From: Persicaria tinctoria
Taxonomy: Eukaryota > Streptophyta > Magnoliopsida > Caryophyllales > Polygonaceae
Length of the DNA stretch: 64,000 nt
NCBI GenBank assembly: GCA_037127255.1
Contig: JBANSL010000008.1
Span: forward strand, 4,984,896 to 5,048,895
Direction of reading: 5' to 3'
Part shown: piece after piece, positions 47,167 through 59,700 of the stretch
Position numbering within the stretch: the first letter of the stretch is position 1
Layout of the letters: each line of letters starts with the position of its first letter
Notes under the pieces: model-generated
Told to the model about the DNA's origin: nothing
Databases searched by the model: none
Seen by the model: the letters and a program-made list of their open reading frames with translations, nothing else
Made by a program: the position numbers and the translations under genes

Positions 47167-48540
47167 GGGAAATTTCGTTTGATGCCCTTGAGTTTTTGAT
47201 AATTTTGGTTGGTGTCTCATACTTTTTTTTTATCCGGATAGTGCCCCTGAGTTTTGTCAAAAGTTCGGTTCATGTCCAAAACTCATATTTTCTTCATTTT
47301 TAATGAATAAAACCACCCTTTATTATTATTTTTTTCACAAAAAACCATTTTACTTTTAACATTGAACAAAACTACCTATTATTTGACTAAATTCAATACA
47401 AAAGTGACAAACCCACCTTTATTTTCAAAATTGTACAAAATCACATATTATTTCCAAAAAATTTATCGTAAAATCACCCTTATTTCCAAAAAAAAAATCA
47501 CCCTTTTTCCAAAAATCTCCCTATTATTTGACTAAATTCAATACAAAAATGTCAAACCCATCTTTATTTTAAAAATTGTACAAAATCACATATTATTTCC
47601 AAAAATTTTAACGTAAAATCACCCTTGTTTCCAAAAAAATTAGAACAAAATCACTACGATTTTTTAAATTGTACAAAAGATCTATTATTTTTCATACTTT
47701 GCAAAAAAAGACGCTAATTATTTTCCAAAACAATATATAACACCTATTATTTTCCAAAACAATATTACCTATAGCTCACTAACTTTAAACATTTGTAAAT
47801 GTGATTGATCAATTTAACCAAATAATCGATTAGAATTTTATTGAAAAAGTAAAGTAAAGTTTATTTGTTTTATTTTCTTATCTTATAAAAGAAAAATATA
47901 ATAAAAGATTAATCATTCTTATCTTATTCGGTTTTATGTATTCCAAACAAAATAAATGAATAATACTTTCATTTGTGCATTTTTTTAAAGCATAAAGGGT
48001 GGTTTTACGCAAAGTATTTTTTTGTTATTTATAGGTTAATTTTTTTTGTTCGCATAATAAGATGATCGATTTGTGCAAAGTTTTTGTAAATAATGGATGA
48101 TTATGTACATGCAATGTTTGACAAATAATGAGATTTGTTTTTTTTACAGTCTATGAAAAATATATAAACGAATCTTTTGTGTAATGTTAAAAACATTGGT
48201 TGATTTTATTTAAAAAAAATTGGAAACAATGGGTATTTTTTGGTTAAACTTTGGCAATAATGTATGATTTTGTTAGATTTTAAAAATAAAATGTGGTTTT
48301 GTGACTTTTGTGTTGAATTTAGTTAAATAAGAGGTAATTTTGTCCAATATTAAAATCAAAGGGGCTTTTTTATGAAAAAGGAAAAATAAAGGGTGGTTTT
48401 ATTAATTAAAAAGTAGTAAATATGAGTTTTGGATATGAGATGAACTTTTGACAAAACTCAGGGGTACCATCCGAACAAAAAAAAATGTGAGACACCAATT
48501 GAAATTGATATAAACTCAGGGGCACCAAACAGAATTTTCC
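47167..48540. mobile_element. Non-autonomous MULE with very long inverted ends, 1374 bp
   Basis: Left arm gggaaatttcgtttgatgcc mirrors the right end (inverse ggaaaattctgtttggtgcc); similarity of the arms extends several hundred bases. A perfect 9-bp target duplication, aatattata, lies at 47158-47166 and 48541-48549. The left arm also holds a direct duplication, period about 149 bp (47373-47490 and 47522-47635). No transposase; the whole element can fold back on itself. Confidence 0.82.
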
Positions 48541-49015
48541 AATATTATATTGTTATCCTCGATGGTCGACATATACCACCATAGTTGTTGGGATCAAAGC
48601 GGCATACCCTAGAGAATTTGGAGAGTATCATGTGCATCCAATCAGTTGTTTTTGCAGTGATTAGTCAAGAGGGTCACTTATTTCCAAGAAGCAACACATA
48701 AGTCGAACGAAGTTTTATTTTAAAAGTAATCACTTATAAAAGGAGTGATTCCCTAGCTCATATACTAAGGTTTATTTATTTAGTTCAAACTTTCAACATG
48801 AGACTTTTTAGTCTTTTCATATCTCAACACGCCTCAATGAGGTTGCGTGATGCACATGTGCTCTTAGCCTAGCATATAAGCCGAGTAAGATTTCAATCAT
48901 AAAATCATTTGGTTTTATGAGGAGTGACACACTAACTTATATACTAAGACTTATTTAATTCATAATTTCAATATGAAACTCTTTAGTTTCTTCGCATCTC
49001 AACACACCCTTCAAG

Positions 49016-49517
49016 CAATGGCTGATCTAGGGGGCTTAGGGTGGCTGAAGTCCCCTAAAGCCCCCAACCAAGTGTAGGAAAAAAATTATGGGTTTTTTTG
49101 GGTAATTTTTACTAATTTTAGAGATAAAATAATGTAAAATGAGTAATGAATTAAAAAGACAGCTTAACCTAGTTGGGATCCTGGAAGGAGGGATATTTAT
49201 AACCTTGATGTCTTCGAGTTCAAATCTCATTAGCTTCACTTTTAATTAAATAACAAATTTAAGGTTTTCTTCAATGTATTTTAACAAAAACATTATTTTC
49301 TATATATACAAATAAAAAAATTCTCTTTTTTTTTTTGATAATTTTTGTTTTTCTTTATTTTTTTCTATAAAAATGACTATTTAAATAACAAATTAAATTT
49401 TTTTTCTAATATATTTAAATAAAAATTTATTTTTTAATACACACATGTAAAAAAAATTCCTCGAATTTTTTTTAGTCCCCCTAAAAAAAAGGTTTAGACC
49501 CGCGGCATCCGCCATTG
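49016..49517. mobile_element. hAT-like MITE candidate, ~500 bp
   Basis: Starts caatggctgatctagggggc and ends with the inverse form gcatccgccattg. Flanking octamers match poorly (ccttcaag/tacgcaag), so the boundaries are tentative. The interior includes a tRNA-like segment (taacctagttgg ... gagttcaaatctc). Confidence 0.4.
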
Positions 49518-49637
49518 TACGCAAGTGTAACTAACATTGTTTTCTAGCTCTAGTTGACACTTGGACAATGGGTGTAACATCTCATTCTCTTTTTAGCTAG
49601 CCTAGGACCGTGAGTCAAGCTAGCCTAGGATCGAGAG

Positions 49638-50163
49638 CAATGTTCTAAAAGCTGTTAGGCGGCTGGTGGTCGCCTAGCGCCTGGGTAGACTTTGAAAAAA
49701 TTAACTTGATTATTTCCTTATATTTTGATGAATAAAACTTGTCAATAATTCATATAATGTAATAATAATAATCCATAATATCACTCATAAACCCAAATTT
49801 ACGGTGCTTAAACTAACAATAAAGTAAATAAACGCAAAAGTACACGTCTGACTAACAACTCTAAACCTCCTAAAATCCAAAACTATAGGTTCAACTGAAA
49901 AGCAAATACATCCCGACTTGGGGGATAAAAAAAATCCTAAGTCGACTAATCACATGCTTAGAAGCTCAAACTGAATAATCGTTGGACTAGACGTCTAGGC
50001 GTGACTAGGCGGACCCATGTGGGGTCTAGGCGGCGCCTAGGTAGGACTAAGCGGTGCCTAGACGAATTTCCGCTTATAGGCCGGCCCACATAGACTTAAA
50101 AATTCCTATGTCCCGTCCTACTTAGCGCCTAGACGGCGCCTATGTGCGATTTTTAGAACACTG
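49638..50163. mobile_element. hAT-like MITE with taggcg-rich ends, 526 bp
   Basis: Left end caatgttctaaaa, right end its inverse (ttttagaacactg). Both ends are full of gcctagcgcc/taggcgg words. Flanking octamers atcgagag (49630-49637) and attgagaa (50164-50171) agree at 6 of 8 positions. Non-coding. Confidence 0.55.
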
Positions 50164-50519
50164 ATTGAGAATTAGACCTTTTGTCTTATCTAATATCATG
50201 TTGAAGTCTGTTGGACTCGTAATCAGAAGGTTGTGTGCATATGCGCACATATGCTACTAGTCTAGCACATAAGCCCAGTCATGAGGTTCTGTCCTAAAAC
50301 TAATTGGCTAATAGTCTAGCACATAAGTTGAGTGATGTTCCATCATAAAACCAATTGGCTATAAGAGGAGTAGTTCAGTAGTTTATATACTACGACTTAT
50401 TTAGTTTATACTTTTAATGTGAAACTCTTTGATCTATTTACATCCCTTGCAGCTTTCAGTTAAAACATGGAAAAAAAAAGAGTTTTCATGAGATGAATAG
50501 GGATACACCAAACAATGAA

Positions 50520-50530
50520 TCCTTTTATTA

Positions 50531-50562
<32 letters not shown>

Positions 50563-50564
50563 TG

Positions 50565-50609
<45 letters not shown>

Positions 50610-50636
50610 TGATTATTATTATTATTATTATTTTAA
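50520..50636. repeat. (ATT)n microsatellite
   Basis: About 115 bases of att/tta repeats, interrupted twice by tttgatta. Confidence 0.95.
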
Positions 50637-50947
50637 TAAATTGATTTGGGTGTGACTTTGCTAATTACAGCTGGATTAAAATGGTCATTGTAATTTTTTT
50701 AATTAAAAAATATAATTTTTTTTAATTATAATGGTCATTGTAATTATTTGACAGAAGTTTGACGGGAAGTTGATTTGGGTGTGACTTTGCTAACAGTTGG
50801 ATTTTAGAAGGTGGTTTTCTGCAATTTAGATTTTAAGGGGTGGTTTTGTGCAAAAGGCTCTATTTAAAGGGTGGTTTTCTGCAATTTTCCCTATAAATAT
50901 AGATAGATTGAGGGGTTGTATTGAGGGGCTGCGTTGGCCCAAGTTAT

Positions 50948-51306
50948 GGGTTCGTATGGGACGGAGTTAATAAACTGACTAAAATTATAAACATGGTAAA
51001 ATTTATGAACTGTTGGTAAAAAGTAGTTAAAAATTTATGAAAAAATATAAACTTCGTATGAGACGAAAAACAGTTTATCTATAAAAAAAAGTGGAGTTTA
51101 TTTGGTTGTTATTAGGGGTATTATGGTATTTTCAAATAAAATAAACCACATAAACTCCAAAAAAGCTATCAAAATAGCTTCTTAAATAACCCCAAATAAA
51201 CTAAAATCTACTCCGTACTAAATAACCACTCCCCATACAGAGTTAAAAATAAAAACCTCCAATTTTTAACTGTTAAAAAAAAATAAACTGGCAACCATAC
51301 ACACCC
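50948..51306 (+). mobile_element. GGGTTCGTATGG-family MITE, copy 4, 359 bp
   Basis: Starts gggttcgtatgggacgg, ends ccatacacaccc, with tat on both sides (50945-50947, 51307-51309). The left 200 bp align with copies 2 and 3; the right part is shortened and diverged. Confidence 0.72.
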
Positions 51307-51433
51307 TATATGTTTAAGGGGTAAAATATCCGAGTAGAAATATTTGAGGGGCTCAGCCCATACGTATAATTTAAAAGCCCAAAAAGTATTAGATAGTTTC
51401 CACAAATATCAAAAGAATGGATACCAAAATTTA

Positions 51434-52321
51434 GGGTAAATTCATTTGGTGGTCCCTAACCTTTAAGGGTTAGCCACTATTGGTCCCCAACCTTTGTAAG
51501 TGTTATTTTTAGTCCTTAACCTTTTAGGTATTGCTACTATTTGGTCATCCCGTCTATTTTCTAATTAAACTAAATAATAAAATTATTTAATTTTCTAAAT
51601 AAAGCCAAGAGAGATTAGAAAATGGTTCCGTGACTTACGTCTAATGAATTTTAGGAGCCCCGTTCAATATTACCTTAATCTTAAAATATTTGATTTTTTC
51701 CCACTTGCTAATTATTAAAAAAATATTTTATGTGTAGTTTTTAACTTATTAAAAAATGTGTCAACAAGTTAAGCATCCACTATTTTGATACGAATAGAGT
51801 ACTTATTACATTTACCAATCTTTCAAAAACATGTAGCATATAAATTATGTAAAATAAATGTACTCCTTTAAATAGGATAATTAAAAAAAATTCCCAAATA
51901 AATTTAATATAGGACTTCTTCCTATTGGATTTTAAGTCATATATTTTAACTTTTTTAATTATGTATCAATACATATAGTATTTTCACATTAAAAACTCAT
52001 TCATTGTGTGAAGTTATAATTTACAAATAAAATTTTGAATATATAAAATCTTAAAATATATAAATTATACGCTAATACAAGAGTTTGTATTAAAATAACA
52101 AATAAAAATAGTTAATAAGGAGGCTCAATAACTAAAATAGTTTTTCATTTAGAAAAAACAATTATAAAATATACATTTAATAAAATTTTGGCATTTGATT
52201 GGATGGAAGGACCAATAGTAGCAACATGTAAAAGGTTAGGGACTAAAATTAACACTTAAAAAGGTTAGGGACTGATAGTGGCTAACCCTTAAAAATTAGG
52301 GACTACCAAAGTAATTTACCC
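51434..52321. mobile_element. Non-autonomous MULE, 888 bp
   Basis: Inverted ends of ~130 bp (gggtaaattcatttggtggt on the left; inverse of the right end gggtaaattactttggtagt). A perfect 10-bp target duplication, ccaaaattta, at 51424-51433 and 52322-52331. AT-rich interior without coding sequence. Confidence 0.85.
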
Positions 52322-52379
52322 CCAAAATTTATCTTAAACGTCAACAAAAAAAACCAGGAAAGTTGTCTACTTGGAATCG

Positions 52380-52941
52380 GACTATCGGAGTCTCCCTGAA
52401 ATTCCCTCTCTCAAATCCTCTCGTTCTCTGTCGCTCGCCTGTAGCGTCGTCTTGCGTTCGTGTCCTCGATCCGTTCTCCTCTCCCCCACGGTACTCTTGT
52501 CGCTTTTTTACAATTAGTTTTTTATTATTATTTCATTCTTAGATTTTGATTTACGGCGTTGTGTTTCACCTACGGAGTATTTGATTATGCATAGTTGATT
52601 ACCTTTTTCTGTTGTGGCTGGATTTCGAAGTAGCTTCAAATTTACGAATCCCTCCTCTCTGTGCTGGTTGGATTTTGTCTCAAAATGATTAGGTTTGAAC
52701 ACGAGGCTCGGGTGCTTCAATTTGTCGCGCTGTTGTTAATTTTCCTGTTTTCTGACTTTCTAGTTTAATTTTAGGGATTTGGCTCCTAAATTTATCTTCA
52801 AATCGTCTGAAATGTTTGATTTGTTAAACAGTTTGCAATTATCTGTTTTCGCAAGGCCTATTGATGAGCTCTGTGATGTTTAATTGTATGTGAAATTATT
52901 ATCTCTTCATCTGAAATTGTATGTGAAATTGATCACCAGTA
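52380..52941 (+). promoter_or_regulatory. F-box gene leader exon and leader intron
   Basis: A CT-rich noncoding exon (about 52385-52489) ends at the donor CCCACG then GTACTC. The leader intron ends TGATCACCAG at 52939, two bases before the ATG at 52942. Confidence 0.5.
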
Positions 52942-54377
52942 ATGGAGAAGAGAAGAAGGATAGCAGAAGCATCTACTTGTTCTGCGTCGTCATCATCTGT
53001 TGTTGTGGATGATCTGTGGTTCGATATCCTAAAGAGGCTACCTTTGAAGGATATACTCCGCTGCAGGTGTGTCTGCATATCATGGTACTCCCTGGTAGCT
53101 TCCCCGACCTTCATCGATGAACACCTCGATTTTAGATTACATATGCTCGAGGATGGTCGGAATGGTGGTGAGCTTCTCCTCTTCAGGGAAGGTAGTGGCA
53201 ACCCCGCGCAGCAACAAGCCAAGCTCTCACTTTTAGACCCCAAAACCTTGTCCTCTATGTCCGGATTTTTCTACTGCCCCATTGTGCCCGTCAACAATCC
53301 CCACTTTCGAGTTGTTGGGTCCGTCCATGGACTCATCTGTCTCCTGGACGATAACGTGTACAATCCTGCTGTAAGTGTCACCCTTCTTTGGAACCCGTCC
53401 GTCCATAGGTACATCCGCCTCCCCCAATCACCGAGCCACTTAAACCACAAGCACCACAGGCATAAGTATAACCTTCACTTCACTTTTCCCAGGTTTACAT
53501 TTAACCCCATCAACAAGGACTACATGGTTGTGAGGTTTATGTATTGTTATCCAGACTTGGAAAAGGGATTAACTGAACCCCCCATTTTTGAGTTCTTTTC
53601 CTTTGACAAACACGAGTGGAAGACTGTCCCTAGCATGAATATCCTGCCTTACATCATTGTTGAGGATTCATGCTCGCAATACAGATCCTCTACTGACGGG
53701 GCTGTGGTCTGGATTGCATGGAAGAAAGGGAGCAGTGTCCTCTTCTCCTTTTCTGCCGTTGATTATGAGTTGAAGACACTGACTTTACCTGAGCAGCTTG
53801 GATGTAGTTTGGACCCCAAGCGTTCTCGGGTTGTTGAGTTTAGGGGATTCCTTTCTGTTATGGAAGTGACTACCCCTATGGGCGTTGAGTTGGCTTTTAA
53901 CATATGGTCATGTATTGACAAGGGAGATCAGTGGTGTAAGATGGTTAGTATCAATACGGCTATTGATGGCTTGCGGATTAGGGAGAGGAGCGCCTTAATG
54001 CGTGTTCACAGGGTGACAGATGATGAAAAAATAATCGGAGCGAGGGTTCGGCAATCCGGAAATGTACAACTTTTATTATTTCATCCGAAGACCAATCAGA
54101 TTGATGGGCTTAGGGAGTATGAATATGACTTGAATGCACAATATATGTGTTCTTACATGCAAAGCCTCCTCCTCCTTGATGACAAAAACAGGGCACTCTC
54201 CTATGATCCAAGTACCATCCCAAGGCAATATTCTGTTCCAAATACTCTTGCACTGATTTATTTCGCTTTCCTGATAATTTGCATAGTTACACAACATCTT
54301 GTTACTAATGCTATTTGGTTCTCTAATGTTGCAGGACTTATGAAACTCACACCGTTGGATCTCCTCAAGCGAAGTAA
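52942..54377 (+). CDS. F-box protein with F-box-associated (FBA) domain
   Basis: Substrate-recognition subunit of an SCF ubiquitin ligase; the substrate is unknown. The F-box lies at about residues 23-62 (WFDILKRLPLKDILRCRCVC). An FBA-type region follows with WNPSVHRYIRLP near residue 150. The single open frame runs to 54420 but ends in an implausible hydrophobic tail. Instead I propose exons 52942-54224 and 54335-54377 with a GC-AG intron (CAAG then GCAATA ... TTGCAG). This restores an ending TIPRTYETHTVGSPQAK, 441 aa in all, typical of these proteins. A second copy of the last exon lies at about 55379 in a downstream tandem duplication. Confidence 0.85.
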
Positions 54378-56320
54378 GTTTAATTTCTCTATAGGATTGA
54401 TTTCTTTTGTGGTCTTTTAAGTTTTTATCTCTGACCCACTCTACCTCCTTTGTGTCTATGGAACTTTTTGTTTATTAAAACCTGTCCTTTTATCTTCTTC
54501 TTGTTATTAATTGCCTCATCTGGTTTTATATCTGGCTGCCAAGTGTAGAGAGGCTAGAGACCTTGACATTGGCAACCATACAAGAGGGGCAGAAAACTAG
54601 AACAAATTAAATTGGAAACCATACTCCTAAGGGCAGAAAAATCGAACAGAAGATACTGTGTATGTTAGGGATCTGCATATGACAATGATAAAACATTTAA
54701 GGCCAGGATTGGATTAATGTTTAATGCTTTTGTTGGTTATACAGCTGCTTGTAAAGATAATCATGTGACTCATGTGTTGACTATTATGTAATTTGCTACT
54801 TGCCATTGATGCAGCTTATCTCTTATATACAATTGGAGAAGAGGTTTGTACGACAAGTACAGGTGAGTCACTGCTCACTCGGTGCTGTTGGAAGCATCTG
54901 TTGTTTATCTGATGCTTGGGCCAATTTCACAGTGTATTTGTTATCCATTTAATCATTGACGTGTTTAGATAATCCACCTGGTACAACTTTTCTATTGGTT
55001 GAATGAATGCTCTTAGCCAAAATTCTATTCACAACTAATAAAATTGGGGTCGTCGAAAGTATTGTCACCCTTATTAATCGAACTTTGGCCTCGTGTACCG
55101 GTGCAGGAAAAATATTATGGATCTGCTGCGCTTCAAGAGGTGAAAAGGCTGGTGGGTTGGATGTCAAAGTTGAAGGATCGATCTGAAGATGTGAGGACAT
55201 GTTTTAGCTCCTTTTTTAAAATTTCTCGTATGTTATGTTTATGCTCGGGCATCGCACATTCTCTCAGACTACAAATTAAGGACTCGTGTATTCTGCAGAT
55301 CAAAATCTCTTGTCTTTATAATCTGCATAGTTAATCAACATCTTGTTACTGATGTTATTTGGTTCTCTAATGTGTAGGACATATGAAGTTCACACTGTTA
55401 GCCCCTTTGTGTTTATGGAACTTTTTGTTTATTAAAATCAATCCTTTCATCTTCTTGTTGTCATTAATGACCTCATCTGGTGTTATATCTTGCTGCCAAG
55501 TGTAGAGAGTCTATAGACCTTGTCATTGGCAACCATACACGAAAGGCCGAACAACAGCAACAGTAAATCCCGAAAGGCAGAAAAGTAGAAAAAATAAAAT
55601 TGGAAACCGTACTCGAAGGACAGAAAAATAGAACAGAAGATATTTATTAGGGCCATGACAAAGAGTTTGAAAATTTTGGGTCTGCATATGACAATGATAA
55701 AAACATTTAAGGCCAGGATTGAGATTTACGCTTTCTGTAGATGTGAACTGAGCTGGTTTAATGTTTAAAACTTCTGTGTTGGTTATACAGGTTCTTATAA
55801 AAATATTATGTAATTTGCTACTTGCGTTTGATTGATGCAGCTTGACTTTTATATACAATTGGAGAAGAGGTTTGCATGACAAGTACAGGTGAGTCATTGC
55901 TCACTTGATGCTTGGGCCGATTTCACAGTGTCTTTGTTATCCATTTAATCATTAATGTGTTTGGTTAATCCACTTGGTACAACTTTTCTATTTATTGAAC
56001 GAATGCTGTAGCTAAAATTCTATTATAAAATTGAGAATGACGAAAGTATTGTCACCCTTGTTAATGAAACTTTGCCCTCGTACAGATGCAAGGAAAAGGA
56101 AAAAATAATGGCTCGGCTGCGCTTCAAGAGGTGAAGAGGTTCTTCGGTTAGATGGCAAAGTTGAAGACTGTCTGAAGATGTAAGGACATATTTTAGCTCC
56201 TTTGTTTTTTTTTAAATCTCGTTTTATGTTATGTTTATGGTCGGATGTGAGAGACTAAGCGATATCCTAAAGCTACAAATTGACTCGTATATTCAGCAGA
56301 CCAAAATCTCTATCTATCTA
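54283..56320 (+). repeat. ~1-kb tandem duplication at the 3' end of the F-box gene
   Basis: Copy 1 (about 54283-55324) and copy 2 (about 55325-56320) align in order: cttgttact.atg.tatttgg, ggaactttttgtttattaaa, ctgccaagtgtagag, atatacaattggagaagagg, agtattgtcaccctt, ctgcgcttcaagagg. The duplicated part includes the last F-box exon and two exon-like blocks bounded by AG and GT (one in copy 1 reading LISYIQLEKRFVRQVQ). I cannot tell whether these blocks are translated or only 3' UTR. Confidence 0.8.
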
Positions 56321-56763
56321 AAAAACGACAGTGAACACAGAGTTAATTCATTGATGCGTTTGGCTGTCGAAATCTCAAAGGTTTGGTTGGCTCAAGAGCT
56401 GGACCAATGTGTTAAATCCACTTGTAAGCCCTCTGCAAATTTACCTGTCTCGGCTAGTGCATCAAATTGGCATAAGAGGATTCCGATTTCTCGGGTTTGA
56501 AGTCTAAACTGTTTCAAATCATAAACTGTGCGCTATAGTAGTACCAGAATCACTAACATCTGTAAAAGATGTCCTTGTGCGAACTCAGCCTATGGCCCTA
56601 TGCCTCATCAGTAAGACGGTAACAAGTAGTTTCTGTGCTAACTGTTTTGAAATGAAGCAGTTCCTGTGCAAGTATGCGAGTAGTTCCTGTGCGAACTCAG
56701 CAAGATCACCGATTTAAAACTGTTTTGAAAAGCAGAAGCTGTCACATTCAAGGTGGAGATCGA

Positions 56764-59700
56764 TCAGCAGAAGAACATGGAATCCCGAACATCGTTGTGC
56801 ACGGTGAAAAGCCGAGGGACACCCGTCTGATTAGTAGAGCCCGTGCTCGGGGATGACTCGTATGCATTGTCATACCTCATTGAGCGAGCCACCTGAGTTG
56901 CTGCCAGATGAGCATAATGTATGGGAGCAACTGCAGCAACAACAACAACAACAATAAGAAGAAGAAAAACACCACCACATGTGAATATGTAATCAATCTA
57001 TTTACATACACAATAATCATGTATACGATCTTACCTACAGAGATGGATGTTGTGCTCCTCTGACAACTGCATAAACAAATGACACATCTGATGAGTTTAA
57101 TTCGTGAATAATCAAGGACTAAAGACAGGTAAAATTCTCCATAACTTACTCATACGAGAGTGAATGAACCAACTGCAGCAAATCATCCTGATTTAATCCA
57201 ATGCTGTCATATAGGACATGGTAGAGGGTCGGCTGAGTGGTACCCTGTTCTCAAACATATTATTCCACATATATAAACACATACAGGTGATACAGCATTA
57301 AACTTAAATAGAACACATTACATTAGTAATTAGTTTAGTCAAATGATGGTACATTCAACAGTTTCTTTTGGTTATTAAATAAGAAGATATACAGTATACT
57401 TTAATAGATGAACTATTGAACTTACAGTAGTGGCGGCATGTGGGCACATATAGAACTCGTTGTGGGGAGGATGATTAAGCCTCCTCTCCACCACCGTACC
57501 TGAAAGAGTATCAAATTCATTTTTAATTTGATATAACGATAAATGAGGTACTAAGATAATTTATCTTACTTTATTTAACAAAATTACGTACCAGGTTTCA
57601 CGTTTTCAACCGAGCTCATCATCACACTGACATTTTTAGGGAGGAAAAACTTTGTGCTCTGGCTCTTCCTTTGAGCCACAATTAATGTAATTTGCGGCTT
57701 CCATGTCTGGTCATACAATTTGCAGGCCTAATTACAAATTTACAAAAGTTAAAATTTTAAAAAACAAGAAATATATATTATTTTGTATATCTTATATGTA
57801 GGTTCAGTTGGACCTAAAGAAAGTACCAATACCAGTATACCACATGCAATTCAGTTCAAATGAGTAATAAAAGATACTGATATATGATATTCACGGTTAA
57901 ATATTAAGAGTAACAAACATTTTTATATTCTAATATGATGCATAAATGATCCAAGATATGCGTAAATAATCAAATTGAATGTCAATCTTATATTTCATAT
58001 ACCTTGACAATTTGGTCCAACTCGATGTTCAGCACTCTATTGAACTGTGAATCACTGATCCCACCCCTGCAATAAAGTTTTAAAATGTCAATTAATCCAC
58101 TATATATGAAATTTAAGTATTTAACGATGACAAATTACCTAAATATTATTATCTTTTCGGGCTTTCGGTTTCCGGACCTCGAACAGAAATCAACCAATAG
58201 CTCCCTAAAATTTCATATGAAAACATCACCAATAAGTCAGAACTAACAACACAACTCATCACTTAACAATATATTATCAAAATACATCACCTGAATATGC
58301 CAACATCGGCATGGTCAGATTCTGGCATAAAAAAATCCTGCACTATCTCCTCTCCAACTCTCTGCACCCTCACATAAGCTCGATAACGTGATATGGAGTC
58401 CCCGCAACTGCTGACCACGGCAGCAACTGATGGCACTCGATATCCACGTAGCTCTCGTGGGGTGTGACAGATCTTCACCCCAAGAATCATGGTGGGAGTA
58501 TCATCCACCAAGCGTAGAGCGGGGGCAGGGGATAATGTCGTGTTTAGCCCGCCAAGCTAAACATGACCATTTTTTTTTTAAAAAAAAACAATAATAAAAT
58601 TAAAAAACATTCTACAACTGAGATAAAAGAAATAATTAAATTGTTAAAACATTTACCTTGACATTGATCTTCAAGAGAAGATGGGTGAGATATGTATCCG
58701 TCAGTTTTTGACGAGGAGCCATACACTGGGTGATTATTCCAATTTCTGTGAGACTTTTTCTTTTGCAACATCCTGGAAACCATTTAAATGTTAATTGTTC
58801 AAAATATAACTAAAATTATTAAGGGGTGGAGTTGTATTACTCGAACAATAAATTAGATTATGTAGCTAACATTCATAATTAATACAGTAACTCATATGTT
58901 CATAGTTGATTGAAATATTCATTATTGTTCAAACTAACTATGAAACGGGAGAACGAATCTAGTGCTCATGATTTATGATAAAAAAACATCTAATGAACAA
59001 GATAATTTCAATTTTTCTTTCAAATTAAAAACAAAAGGGTAAATTTGTAACTAAAAGGCAAAAACAGTTATCATAACTATGAAACCAAATTCCACTTCTC
59101 TCTCTTTCGTTTTTTTTTTTTTGGCCGGACCAAATCTACTTTTCTTTTGATCTGATTTTTCACAATTATCAAACTAATAATATACCAACTTACTTTTCAT
59201 ATTTAACAAAATAATTATTCAAATTTAAATAGGTATTCATACTTTGATTATTGTAAACAATTGGTCATTTAAATTTGAATAATCGTTTAAATAGTAATAA
59301 AGTTGTTAAATAGGAATATAAGTTGAACTATATCGAAAAACTTATGCTAATTAACTTTAAAAATATGAAAGTTCAAAACTATCCGAAAGTTCATATGGAA
59401 ATGAAATTTCAACCAAGATTAGAAAATCATTTAAACAAATATGAAAAATAAAATAAAAATCTTGTTCAAAAAAGAAGTTGAATAACCGCTGTTGGCTCTC
59501 AATGACAAATGTACCCTTGCGCTTTTCAAATAAAAGAGAAAGTGGAATTATCCTGTCCATTGGATGCTTTAGATCCTACGTATCATATTCCTCCTCATGA
59601 TAAGCATAATGTGTGAAGTTCTGAACACCTTTAACGTTGACCAAAAACTTTCATGATTTCAAATTTCCATAGCCAAAAAAACTCTTACTATTAAAATCAT

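Larger units (their letters stand above)
48670..50455. repeat. Three diverged copies of a ~160-bp interspersed repeat
   Basis: Copies near 48690-48840, 48845-49010 and 50250-50455 share the order gcacataagcc.gag, tcataaaa.catttggtt, gaggagtga, atatactaagacttatttag and ttcaatatgaaactcttta. The third is separated from the others by two DNA-transposon-like insertions. The origin is unknown (LTR fragment or old tandem array). Confidence 0.5.

Noticed and set aside
50520..50636. CRISPR-like or satellite array
   Set aside because: Simple (ATT)n microsatellite in a plant nuclear genome.
54225..54420. Hydrophobic C-terminal tail of the F-box open frame as a membrane helix
   Set aside because: It is better explained as read-through of a GC-AG intron. 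Splicing gives a typical F-box protein ending.
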